Part shown: positions 1-7,240 of the stretch, piece after piece
Numbering within the stretch: position 1 is the first letter of the stretch
Layout: the number at the start of each line of letters is the position of its first letter
Assembly (NCBI GenBank): GCA_022844585.1
Contig: JALHLM010000313.1
Location: 1-7,240 of the forward strand
DNA: 7,240 bases
Origin: Pirellulales bacterium
Lineage (GTDB): Bacteria > Planctomycetota > Planctomycetia > Pirellulales > JALHLM01
Direction of reading: 5' to 3'
Notes under the pieces: generated by a model
Database searches by the model: none
What the model was told of the DNA's origin: nothing
What the model saw: only the letters and a program-made list of their open reading frames with translations
Made by a program: the position numbers and the translations under genes

Positions 1-1709
1 ACGACCTGCGCGAGCGGTTCGACGTTAAGTAGCTTAAGCCTGCCTTGCTCGTCGGGCTGCGCGAGCGTCGTGAACACGCCCGGCTGCCCGGCCTTCAACA
101 GCACCGCGGCATGCTCGGGCGCATGCAATTCGATAGCGCAGCGGTCATTCGCCGCGATGGAGTAAAGCGGCTCCCCCAGCGGCACGATCTCGCCGATGCG
201 GCGTCGCAGATCGCCTTCCAGGATGATGCCATCGGCGGGCGCGACAATCTTGGCCCGCGCGAGTTGGTAGTCGAGCAGTTCCAACTCCGCGCGATGCATC
301 TCGGCTTGCGCACCGGTCATGCCGGCGGCGACGGTGTCCTGCTCCTGCAACGCGGCGGTGAGTTCCAACTCGGCGGCGCGCAACTGCGCGGCGGTTTTGT
401 CGCGCTTCAACAAGATATCGCGCGTGTCGAACTCCGCGAGCAATTGTCCGGCGCGGACGCGTTCGCCGGGCAACGCCGCGGCGCGCAGCAACGTGCCTTC
501 GAACGGGGCCGCGATGCGTCGTTCCTCGGCGGCAATGATCTCGCAGGGGACGGTGACAACGTACGTTGTGCTGCCAAACAACAACCAGCCCAGCGCCGGC
601 AGCAGTGCCAGATACAGGCACTGCTTGAATCGCGGCGCCGTGCGAATCGCCCGCCAGCCTTCGCGAGCCCGATCCGAGACGTGCCGCACGATGCCGCGCT
701 CCGCGCGGGCAAGCACGAGCAAGACCGGCGCGATGGGAGCGAGCAGGCCGGCCCAATCCGTGATCAAGTCGCGCGAGAATTGTTCCTGCGAATCGGCGCG
801 GAAACTGACGACAGCGACGACCTGGCCTTCGTGCGTGAGCGGAATCGACACCACGGTCGCCCCACCGATGTGCTGATGCCATTGCTTATGCAGCAACTGG
901 CCGGTGGGCGTGGCGGTTTCAAACGGTTGCCCGGTGCGCTGCCAACCGACGGGAATGCCGGCGTCGAGACATTCCTCCATGGCCTGTTGCATTTCGCGGA
1001 CGCCAGGCGAGCGCGGCAACACGTCATCGAGTCCGGAGATGCACTCGATGCGGATGTTCGCGCCGCGGACGAGCCCGAGCGCGACTTGCTCGCAGCCCGT
1101 GCGACTCTTCAAACTATTAACGACGCCGAACACGAAATGCCGCAAATTGTCGTACGCGGCGGCTTTCGTGAGTGACTGCGACGCCCGGGCTTCGTCGCCG
1201 GCAGCGGCGGCGGCCGCCGGTTTCGTCGGCGCGGGTTGGTAGAGCGATCCGGCCAGCGCAGCGAGCGCTTTGAACTCGCCCAGTCGCGCCTGCATCACCG
1301 CCTTGCCAAGATCGGGAACAATCAAGGCGATCGCGCCGTTGGGCTCATGCTCCAACAGCGCTAAAGGGACCGCGAGCGCCGCCTGGCCGCCGATTCCGGC
1401 GGTGGAAAGTCGGGCCTTAGCGACGTTGTGATAGCGAGCTTCCAGCAGCAGCGCATCCGCGAGGCGCTTCCATTCGTCCGCTTGTTGCGGAGCGCGGGCG
1501 AGTTCATGCCGGCGCGCGCCGGTGGCGGTTTCGAGTTGGGCGAGCGCGTACGCGGCCTCGAAGCGTTCGGCCAGGATGCGCAGCACTTGGGCGAGGAATT
1601 CGTTCGCGTCGCGCGCCGTACCGGCGGCGTGGCGTAGCGCGGCGCAAACGTCCATCGTTGTGGACGCGGCGGCAGTCGAAGCGGCGGGGGAAGTCGCGGG
1701 GGTGGACAT
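1..1709 (-). CDS. HlyD/RND-type membrane-fusion adaptor with cytoplasmic GAF-like modules (partial, C-terminus off window)
   Basis: This is probably the periplasmic adaptor of an efflux or secretion system, anchored in the inner membrane. I translated the frame by hand. It is open from an ATG at 1709 to the left edge (569 codons, no stop), so the C-terminus is missing. Residues 1-18 are Ala/Ser/Thr-rich. Residues about 20-170 and 180-330 each look like a GAF-like sensor fold; the second is clearer, with a strand resembling VVSIPLTHEGQVVAVVSF, and the first is tentative. A single hydrophobic helix at about 363-385 (CLYLALLPALGWLLFG) is the membrane anchor. After it come a first lipoyl half-motif (about 397-427, ending GERVRAGQLLAEFD), a short helical hairpin rich in Ala, Leu, Glu and Gln (about 430-486), and the second lipoyl half (about 489-518, APADGIILEGD). 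This order is classic HlyD. The start lies 28 nt after the PilZ stop with no clear Shine-Dalgarno; Met19 is an alternative start. The HlyD half is secure, the GAF assignment less so. Confidence 0.82.
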   Translation of the reverse strand, partial: MSTPATSPAASTAAASTTMDVCAALRHAAGTARDANEFLAQVLRILAERFEAAYALAQLETATGARRHELARAPQQADEWKRLADALLLEARYHNVAKARLSTAGIGGQAALAVPLALLEHEPNGAIALIVPDLGKAVMQARLGEFKALAALAGSLYQPAPTKPAAAAAAGDEARASQSLTKAAAYDNLRHFVFGVVNSLKSRTGCEQVALGLVRGANIRIECISGLDDVLPRSPGVREMQQAMEECLDAGIPVGWQRTGQPFETATPTGQLLHKQWHQHIGGATVVSIPLTHEGQVVAVVSFRADSQEQFSRDLITDWAGLLAPIAPVLLVLARAERGIVRHVSDRAREGWRAIRTAPRFKQCLYLALLPALGWLLFGSTTYVVTVPCEIIAAEERRIAAPFEGTLLRAAALPGERVRAGQLLAEFDTRDILLKRDKTAAQLRAAELELTAALQEQDTVAAGMTGAQAEMHRAELELLDYQLARAKIVAPADGIILEGDLRRRIGEIVPLGEPLYSIAANDRCAIELHAPEHAAVLLKAGQPGVFTTLAQPDEQGRLKLLNVEPLAQV

Positions 1710-1737
1710 CGGATGTCTGTGCGGTGGCTGGCCTGGC

Positions 1738-2160
1738 TTAGGCCTTGAGTTCGACTTCCTCGCCGATCGCGCCGGCGATCTGCACGTCGGCGAAGAATCG
1801 GAAGCCGATTTCGAAGGCCTCCTCGCTGATCATGCGGCAACGCATGCAACGGGCAAACAGCGAGCCGACTGTGAGTCGTTCGGCGTCGAACGTCAGCCAA
1901 AAAACATCGCCGGGCAGCAACGGCCGCGGGCCGATGACCATGCAGCCGCCATTCGAGATATCGGCGGTGACGCAATCGAGCGAGTTCCGGCCGCGTTCGC
2001 TGGCATTGCCTGGCTGCACTTTGAGCGGCACGCGAATTTGCAACCGCTCATGCGCGCGGAGCCGCGTGACGTTCTCATGCGAGCTCTGCTCCAATTCGGC
2101 AAGGGCGCTAATCAACTCGCTCTGCCCGAAAAAATCCCAATCCTGTTCTTTCGCGAACAT
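1738..2160 (-). CDS. PilZ domain protein, predicted c-di-GMP receptor
   Basis: A 140-residue protein, mostly one PilZ domain (about residues 33-125), expected in the cytoplasm. Both c-di-GMP-binding signatures are present: RxxxR at R35-A-H-E-R39 (with a second possible RxxxR at R39-R43) and DxSxxG at D67-I-S-N-G-G72. The spacing and the following strands (CMVIGPRPLLPGDVFWLTF, later FEIGFRFF) match the PilZ beta barrel. The first 30 residues are an acidic helical extension with no signal peptide or membrane segment. The ATG at 2160 is preceded by GAGG (complement at 2168-2171) with a 7-nt spacer. The stop lies 28 nt before the HlyD-type gene on the same strand, so the two are probably co-transcribed, and the PilZ protein may regulate that transporter by direct contact. 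The domain call is firm; the transporter link is inferred from position only. Confidence 0.85.
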   Translation of the reverse strand: MFAKEQDWDFFGQSELISALAELEQSSHENVTRLRAHERLQIRVPLKVQPGNASERGRNSLDCVTADISNGGCMVIGPRPLLPGDVFWLTFDAERLTVGSLFARCMRCRMISEEAFEIGFRFFADVQIAGAIGEEVELKA

Positions 2161-2507
2161 GTACAGGCCTCAATCGCGGCGCGGAATCCCGAAAAAGGAT
2201 AGGGCGCAAACGGCTTGCGATGGGCCGCACAGGAGAGGTAATATCCGCGCGAGACGGGACGAACAGTGCGACTGGCGCAATCGTTACGAACGGGTCGTCC
2301 GTGGGACTGTGTCACTACTTCCTGGTTAAGAAATGAAGCGCGGGTGCCTGGGCCTGGGGCAGCGGATTGATCACCATTGACCTATCCGCTGGGGCATCGC
2401 TTTACGCGTCAATTCAAATTGTCGAAGTCCCAGAAGTGTGGACGTCTAGGACCGAATTTCATTGCCCCTGCCCCAGGCACCCACGCGTGATTCTGTTCCC
2501 GGCTGGT
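2161..2507. other. Intergenic region between PilZ and rRNA methyltransferase genes
   Basis: There is no convincing gene here; open frames lack family motifs and ribosome binding sites. It holds the 5' leader of the PilZ gene (next to 2160), where I could not find a good -35/-10 pair on the minus strand, and an inverted-repeat element at 2342-2482. No T-tract terminator is visible after the methyltransferase stop. The length of the gap and the repeat suggest that the methyltransferase and the PilZ/HlyD pair are separate transcription units. Confidence 0.6.
2342..2482. repeat. Imperfect inverted-repeat element (~141 bp), possible MITE-like sequence
   Basis: The outer arms are at 2342-2361 and 2463-2482. 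The right arm read as reverse complement begins GGGTGCCTGGGGCAGGGGC, and the left arm matches it at 18 of 20 positions. An internal 8-bp perfect stem pairs 2360-2367 (CAGCGGAT) with 2384-2391 (ATCCGCTG), beside the left arm. The interior (about 2392-2460) is more AT-rich than its surroundings and encodes nothing recognisable. No clear target-site duplication is seen. Alternatives are an ancient non-autonomous transposon, a REP-like element or a structured 3' region of the methyltransferase mRNA. Confidence 0.5.
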
Positions 2508-3734
2508 TCAACTCACGCGACAAATGACGCACTTCAAGTATTCATTCTCCAGGCAATCCGCGCTGACGGGATGATCGGGCGCCGCGCCGCGGCGTTCAAG
2601 GAATTGCAGACTGCGACCGGACTTATGCGCGACGCCGATCAGCATGTAAAGAAAGTCATCCGGCGTGACGTGGCCGGAGCAACTGCACGTGACGAGGATA
2701 CCGCCCGGTTCGAGTAACTCCAGCGCCTGCCGGTTGAGCCGGTGATACGCGCGCAACGCTTGCTCCAGTGATTTGCGCCCCTTCGCGAATTTCGGGGGAT
2801 CGAGAATGATGCCGGAAAACTTTTCGCCGGCAGCCACGAGCTCGTCGAGCACCGTGAAGGCCTCGCCAACTTGAAAACGCAATTGCGTGAGGCCGTTCAG
2901 CACGGCATTGCTTTCGGCCATCGCAATCGCTTTGCGACTGGAATCAACGGCCAGCACGTCCGTCGCGCCGCCGAGCTTGGCCGCGGCGAGCCCGAAGCCG
3001 CCCGTGTAGCAGAACATATCGAGCACACGTCGCCCGCGCAGATATTCCGCGGCGACTCGGCGATTCTCGCGCTGGTCGAGAAAATAGCCCGTCTTCTGGC
3101 CAGCGCTTAGGTCCACCGTGAACTGCACGCCATATTCGTCGATCTGCACCGGGGCCTCCGGCGCAACGCCGCGCAGTACGCCATCGGCGACCTCGATGCC
3201 CTCCGTGCTGGCCAGCGTGGGATCGATGCGCAAGAGAATGCTCGCGGGATGAAGCAGTTCATCCAGCAGGCCGGCGATCATCTCCACGCGCTGCGCGATC
3301 GCGAGCGCGGTGACGTAGATGACCAAATGTTCGCCATAGCGATCGACGATCAACCCGCTCAGCCCGTCGGCTTCGCTATACACGATTCGCGCCCCGCCAC
3401 GCGGGTCGGCCAGTCCCAGATCGGCGCGGAGGCGAATCGCGCGTTCCAGACGCTGTCGAAAGAAAGTCTCATCGAGCGCTTCGTCCGCGCGCCAGGAATA
3501 CAGGCGCACCTGGATGCGACTGCGGCGATTGAACACGCCGCGGGCGATCCACTTACCTTTGTCGGAAATCAGGTCGACCACGGCGCCGTCCGCCGGGTCC
3601 CCTTCGATGCGATGAATCGCGCTATCGAGCACCCAGGGATGCCGGGCATAGAACGGGTTCGCTTTGCGGGGCTTGAGCAGCACGCGCGGATAAGTGGCGA
3701 CCTCGGGTTCAGCGGTCGCGGAAGTCGTGGACAA
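2508..3734 (-). CDS. rlmI: RlmI-type class I SAM-dependent 23S rRNA (cytosine-C5) methyltransferase
   Basis: Cytoplasmic enzyme predicted to transfer methyl from SAM to C5 of a 23S rRNA cytosine (C1962 for E. coli RlmI). At 408 residues it is close to the usual size of about 396. The N-terminal part (about 17-95, VLLKPRKANPFYARHPWVL onward) is a PUA RNA-binding domain. A linking domain follows, then the Rossmann methyltransferase with family motifs DLSAGQKTGYFLDQRENR (starting about 208), SAM-binding VLDMFCYTGGFG (237-248), DPPKFA (312-317) and TCSCSGHV (349-356). The catalytic cysteine is in TCSCS, probably C352. The start is TTG: no in-frame ATG lies before the upstream in-frame TGA, and GGAG sits 6 nt before the TTG. 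It reads divergently from the secreted DUF1549 gene. The family is secure; the exact rRNA position modified is inferred from E. coli. Confidence 0.85.
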   Translation of the reverse strand: MSTTSATAEPEVATYPRVLLKPRKANPFYARHPWVLDSAIHRIEGDPADGAVVDLISDKGKWIARGVFNRRSRIQVRLYSWRADEALDETFFRQRLERAIRLRADLGLADPRGGARIVYSEADGLSGLIVDRYGEHLVIYVTALAIAQRVEMIAGLLDELLHPASILLRIDPTLASTEGIEVADGVLRGVAPEAPVQIDEYGVQFTVDLSAGQKTGYFLDQRENRRVAAEYLRGRRVLDMFCYTGGFGLAAAKLGGATDVLAVDSSRKAIAMAESNAVLNGLTQLRFQVGEAFTVLDELVAAGEKFSGIILDPPKFAKGRKSLEQALRAYHRLNRQALELLEPGGILVTCSCSGHVTPDDFLYMLIGVAHKSGRSLQFLERRGAAPDHPVSADCLENEYLKCVICRVS

Positions 3735-3740
3735 GGGACG

Positions 3741-3744
3741 CTCC
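3741..3744 (-). promoter_or_regulatory. Ribosome binding site supporting the TTG start of the methyltransferase
   Basis: GGAG on the minus strand, 6 nt before the TTG at 3734. The frame upstream hits a TGA four codons before the TTG, so only CTG or TTG (or an internal GTG at codon 18) could serve as start. This site favours TTG. Confidence 0.6.
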
Positions 3745-3783
3745 AGTCAGTCGATGCCGCCGGCGCAAGGAAGGCCAGCGTCC

Positions 3784-3799
3784 GACCATTGTCATGGTC
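3784..3799. promoter_or_regulatory. Small perfect inverted repeat upstream of the methyltransferase
   Basis: GACCAT (3784-3789) and ATGGTC (3794-3799) flank a 4-nt spacer, about 50 nt upstream of the methyltransferase start. It could be an operator or a hairpin in the leader RNA. No confident promoter hexamers were found next to it, so its role is unassigned. Confidence 0.3.
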
Positions 3800-3852
3800 C
3801 AGCCAAGAATCCACTAGGGCCGACCGCGACATTTGTCATTTGTCTGAATGCG

Positions 3853-3930
3853 GGGTGCCACTGGCGGCTTGTCCGCCAGTGTGAGGCTGCGTCCACTCCA
3901 GCACTGGCGGACAAGCCGCCAGTGGCACCC
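3853..3930. repeat. 78-bp perfect inverted repeat built of nested palindromes (REP/MITE-like)
   Basis: Two 29-nt arms, 3853-3881 and 3902-3930, are perfect reverse complements (29 of 29) around a 20-nt spacer. Each arm is itself a hairpin: CACTGGCGG and CCGCCAGTG surround a 5-nt loop (3859-3881 and 3902-3924). The outer ends are GGGTGCC and GGCACCC. The sequence can therefore fold as one long stem or as two 9-bp hairpins. Such architecture is typical of REP/BIME or small non-autonomous mobile elements. No obvious flanking target duplication is seen. It lies between divergent promoters and could also act as a bidirectional transcription barrier. Confidence 0.8.
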
Positions 3931-4000
3931 GATCGGACATTCATCGCATGCATCAACGTGAGGGCCGACGGCGGGATGCTGCGGGAAATAGCCCAGAAAA

Positions 4001-4020
4001 ACATCAACGCCTATTGATGT
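4001..4020. promoter_or_regulatory. Operator-like inverted repeat overlapping the -35 of the DUF1549/1553 gene
   Basis: ACATCAA (4001-4007) and TTGATGT (4014-4020) form a perfect 7-bp inverted repeat with a 6-nt spacer. The right arm coincides with the putative -35 hexamer TTGATG (4014-4019). An additional CATCAACG lies at 3951-3958, echoing the left arm. This placement fits a dimeric repressor or activator site. No regulator gene is visible in the window. Confidence 0.4.
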
Positions 4021-4043
4021 AACCCCCGGCGAGACATCATAAT
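4014..4043 (+). promoter_or_regulatory. Candidate sigma70-type promoter for the DUF1549/1553 gene
   Basis: TTGATG (4014-4019) and CATAAT (4038-4043) are separated by 18 nt, matching the TTGACA/TATAAT consensus at 4 and 5 of 6 positions. The start of transcription would fall near 4050, giving a leader of about 87 nt before the ATG at 4137. It is the best -35/-10 pair I found in the 200 nt upstream. Planctomycete promoters often depart from the E. coli consensus, so confidence is moderate. Confidence 0.45.
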
Positions 4044-4057
4044 GCGGCTACCGGCCG

Positions 4058-4084
4058 GTTGCCGGCGCTCCATGCGCCGGCGAC
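4058..4084 (+). promoter_or_regulatory. GC-rich hairpin in the leader of the DUF1549/1553 gene
   Basis: GCCGGCGC (4061-4068) pairs perfectly with GCGCCGGC (4074-4081) around a 5-nt loop. Three further pairs, one of them G-T, extend the stem to 4058 and 4084. It overlaps the 10-bp palindrome ACCGGCCGGT (4050-4059), located at the predicted transcription start. There is no following T-tract. It may stabilise the mRNA 5' end or modulate expression. Confidence 0.4.
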
Positions 4085-4123
4085 GGCTCCCGCCGACTGT
4101 TTCCCCGCCACGAGCAACGACGC

Positions 4124-4130
4124 AGGAAGG
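4124..4130 (+). promoter_or_regulatory. Ribosome binding site fixing the ATG start of the DUF1549/1553 gene
   Basis: AGGAAGG lies 6 nt before the ATG at 4137. The frame is open further upstream to a TTG at 4059, but that start has no ribosome binding site, lies in the leader hairpin and would bury the signal peptide. The ATG at 4137 is therefore preferred. Confidence 0.75.
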
Positions 4131-4136
4131 ACACCT

Positions 4137-6629
<2,493 letters not shown>

Positions 6630-6634
6630 TGCTT

Positions 6635-6671
6635 GGCAAAGCGGGCCCTATCCTGCTTAGCCCCCGCTGCC
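6635..6671 (+). terminator. Terminator-like hairpin after the DUF1549/1553 gene
   Basis: AGCGGG (6640-6645) pairs with CCCGCT (6663-6668). GGC (6635-6637) and GCC (6669-6671) extend the stem past a 2-nt bulge; the loop is 17 nt. It begins 5 nt after the stop codon. The lack of a T-tract makes intrinsic termination uncertain, and it may instead protect the 3' end of the mRNA. Confidence 0.35.
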
Positions 6672-6689
6672 TTACAGTGATCGTGTCGT

Positions 6690-6707
6690 CGGCAATTTGA
6701 GTTGCCG
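6690..6707 (+). promoter_or_regulatory. Small hairpin upstream of the flavoprotein gene
   Basis: CGGCAA (6690-6695) pairs perfectly with TTGCCG (6702-6707) around a 6-nt loop, 31 nt before the ATG at 6739. It could be an operator or a leader hairpin. No good promoter hexamers were found between 6630 and 6738, so the flavoprotein may partly depend on read-through. Confidence 0.25.
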
Positions 6708-6738
6708 GTCGTCACGCGAGTCATCTGCGGAGGCAGTC

Positions 6739-7240
6739 ATGGAGCGCCCGAGAATCCTCATCGTGGGGGGCGTCGCAGGCGGAGCGAGCGCGGCGGCCCG
6801 CGCGCGGCGATTGCTGGAAGACGCCGAGATCGTCGTCTTCGAGCGCGGGCCTTACGCCAGCTACGCGAACTGCGGGCTGCCCTACTATCTGGGCAGTGAA
6901 ATCGCCGACCGCGGCAAGTTACTGGTGGCTGACGGCAATCGCCTGCAAGGCTGGCTGAATCTCGACGTCCGCACCGGATGTGAAGTGCAGGCGATCGACC
7001 GCGCGGCCAAGCACGTCGCAGTGCGCGAACTGGCAAGCGGACGCGTCCTGCAAGAACGGTACGACTACTTGATTCTCGCCCCCGGCGCGGCGCCGATTCG
7101 ACCAGCGCCGCTCTTGGCGGAGGTGGGCGCCGATCACCCGCGCGTGCTGAGTCTACGCAGTATTCCTGATGTGGACCGAATCAAAGCGGTCGTCGACGCC
7201 GGCGCGCGCGAGGCGGTCGTGATTGGCGGGGGTTTTATCG
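6739..7240 (+). CDS. CoA-disulfide reductase-type FAD/NAD(P) oxidoreductase (partial, N-terminal 167 codons)
   Basis: Flavoenzyme of the pyridine nucleotide-disulfide oxidoreductase class with a single active-site cysteine, which reduces CoA disulfide or related polysulfide/O2 substrates using NAD(P)H in the cytoplasm. Visible features are the FAD dinucleotide motif VGGVAGGASAAARARRL (9-25), the signature SYANCGLPYYLG with redox cysteine C45, the second FAD motif YDYLILAPGAAPIRP (108-122), and the beginning of the NAD(P)H Rossmann motif VVIGGGF at the window edge. The SxANCGLPYY and PGAxPIRP forms favour CoA-disulfide reductase over glutathione- or lipoamide-type enzymes, which have two cysteines. 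GGAGG (6729-6733), 5 nt before the ATG, supports the start. The missing C-terminus would show whether a rhodanese domain is fused, as in CoADR-Rhd proteins. NADH oxidase/peroxidase is the main alternative. It follows the secreted gene by 109 nt. Confidence 0.85.
   Translation, partial: MERPRILIVGGVAGGASAAARARRLLEDAEIVVFERGPYASYANCGLPYYLGSEIADRGKLLVADGNRLQGWLNLDVRTGCEVQAIDRAAKHVAVRELASGRVLQERYDYLILAPGAAPIRPAPLLAEVGADHPRVLSLRSIPDVDRIKAVVDAGAREAVVIGGGFI

Larger units (their letters stand above)
3735..4136. other. Divergent intergenic region with repeat element and promoter
   Basis: This 402-nt stretch separates the divergent methyltransferase and DUF1549/1553 genes. It contains no credible gene; short open frames across it simply read through the palindromic element. 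From left to right it holds the methyltransferase leader with a small perfect inverted repeat (3784-3799), a tandem ATTTGTC pair (3831-3844), the 78-bp palindromic repeat (3853-3930), and the candidate promoter, operator and leader hairpin of the plus-strand gene (4001-4084). Confidence 0.7.

Noticed and set aside
145..882. Minus-strand open frame of 245 codons in another register within the HlyD-type gene
   Set aside because: The product is extremely Arg-rich, typical of out-of-frame reading of high-GC DNA, while the overlapping register gives the coherent HlyD domain order.
45..1175. Long plus-strand open frame (376 codons) opposite the HlyD-type gene
   Set aside because: The minus-strand frame through the same DNA is open from 1709 to the edge and encodes a transmembrane helix, both lipoyl half-motifs and GAF-like strands. 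The plus-strand product is Arg/Ala/Gln-rich with no motif and no ribosome binding site. It is a GC-rich antisense shadow.
1361..1975. Minus-strand open frame of 204 codons spanning the PilZ/HlyD junction
   Set aside because: It is out of frame with both genes and Arg/Pro/His-rich; a possible fusion or overlapping gene is not supported. The PilZ stop at 1738 and the new ATG at 1709 are clear.
2161..2340. tRNA or small RNA gene in the PilZ leader
   Set aside because: I found no cloverleaf-like pairing, no TTCRANNC-type T-arm box and no conserved RNA motif in either strand.
3853..3930. CRISPR-like repeat pair
   Set aside because: The two 29-nt units are inverted, not direct, with a single 20-nt spacer and no third copy. 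This is a palindromic element, not an array.
3694..4017. Possible small protein gene across the divergent region
   Set aside because: The frame simply reads through the palindromic repeat and intergenic DNA, has no ribosome binding site and no recognisable motif.
4059..4136. N-terminal extension of the DUF1549/1553 protein from a TTG at 4059
   Set aside because: It would place 26 residues before a normal Sec signal peptide, starts inside the leader hairpin and lacks a ribosome binding site, whereas AGGAAGG precedes the ATG at 4137.

Overview
The window (about 60% GC by eye) looks like a planctomycete chromosome. The main marker is a secreted DUF1549/DUF1553 protein with a CX4CH motif, a CXXCH motif and a CECER motif, a family strongly expanded in Planctomycetota. 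A HlyD-type adaptor fused to cytoplasmic GAF-like sensor modules, and dispersed palindromic repeats in the intergenic DNA, fit the same assignment. No marker gene allows a genus-level call.

Layout, left to right. Minus strand: 1-1709 is the first 569 codons of a membrane-fusion (HlyD/RND adaptor) protein that runs off the left edge. Its start lies 28 nt downstream of the stop of a PilZ-domain gene (1738-2160), so the two probably form one operon with PilZ first. A 347-nt gap (2161-2507) holds a roughly 141-bp imperfect inverted-repeat element. Upstream of it, still on the minus strand, is an RlmI-type 23S rRNA cytosine-C5 methyltransferase (2508-3734) with a TTG start and a good ribosome binding site. 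A 402-nt divergent region (3735-4136) follows. It holds a 78-bp perfect inverted-repeat element made of nested palindromes, then a candidate sigma70-type promoter with an overlapping operator-like inverted repeat, and a GC-rich leader hairpin. Plus strand: 4137-6629 is the DUF1549/DUF1553 protein. After a terminator-like hairpin comes the first 167 codons of a CoA-disulfide-reductase-type flavoprotein (6739 to the right edge).

How the genes may work together. The PilZ/HlyD pair is the most suggestive functional unit: a predicted c-di-GMP receptor encoded directly ahead of an envelope adaptor whose cytoplasmic half consists of GAF-like ligand-binding modules. This would suit nucleotide- or signal-controlled export. 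The secreted cytochrome-like DUF1549/1553 protein lacks an adjacent DUF1501 gene, its common partner, on the side visible here. The flavoprotein is co-oriented but has its own ribosome binding site and is separated by a hairpin, so a functional link is uncertain. The methyltransferase is a housekeeping ribosome-modification gene. The two intergenic repeat elements share the same 7-bp termini (GGGTGCC and GGCACCC) and may belong to one family of small non-coding mobile or REP-like sequences.
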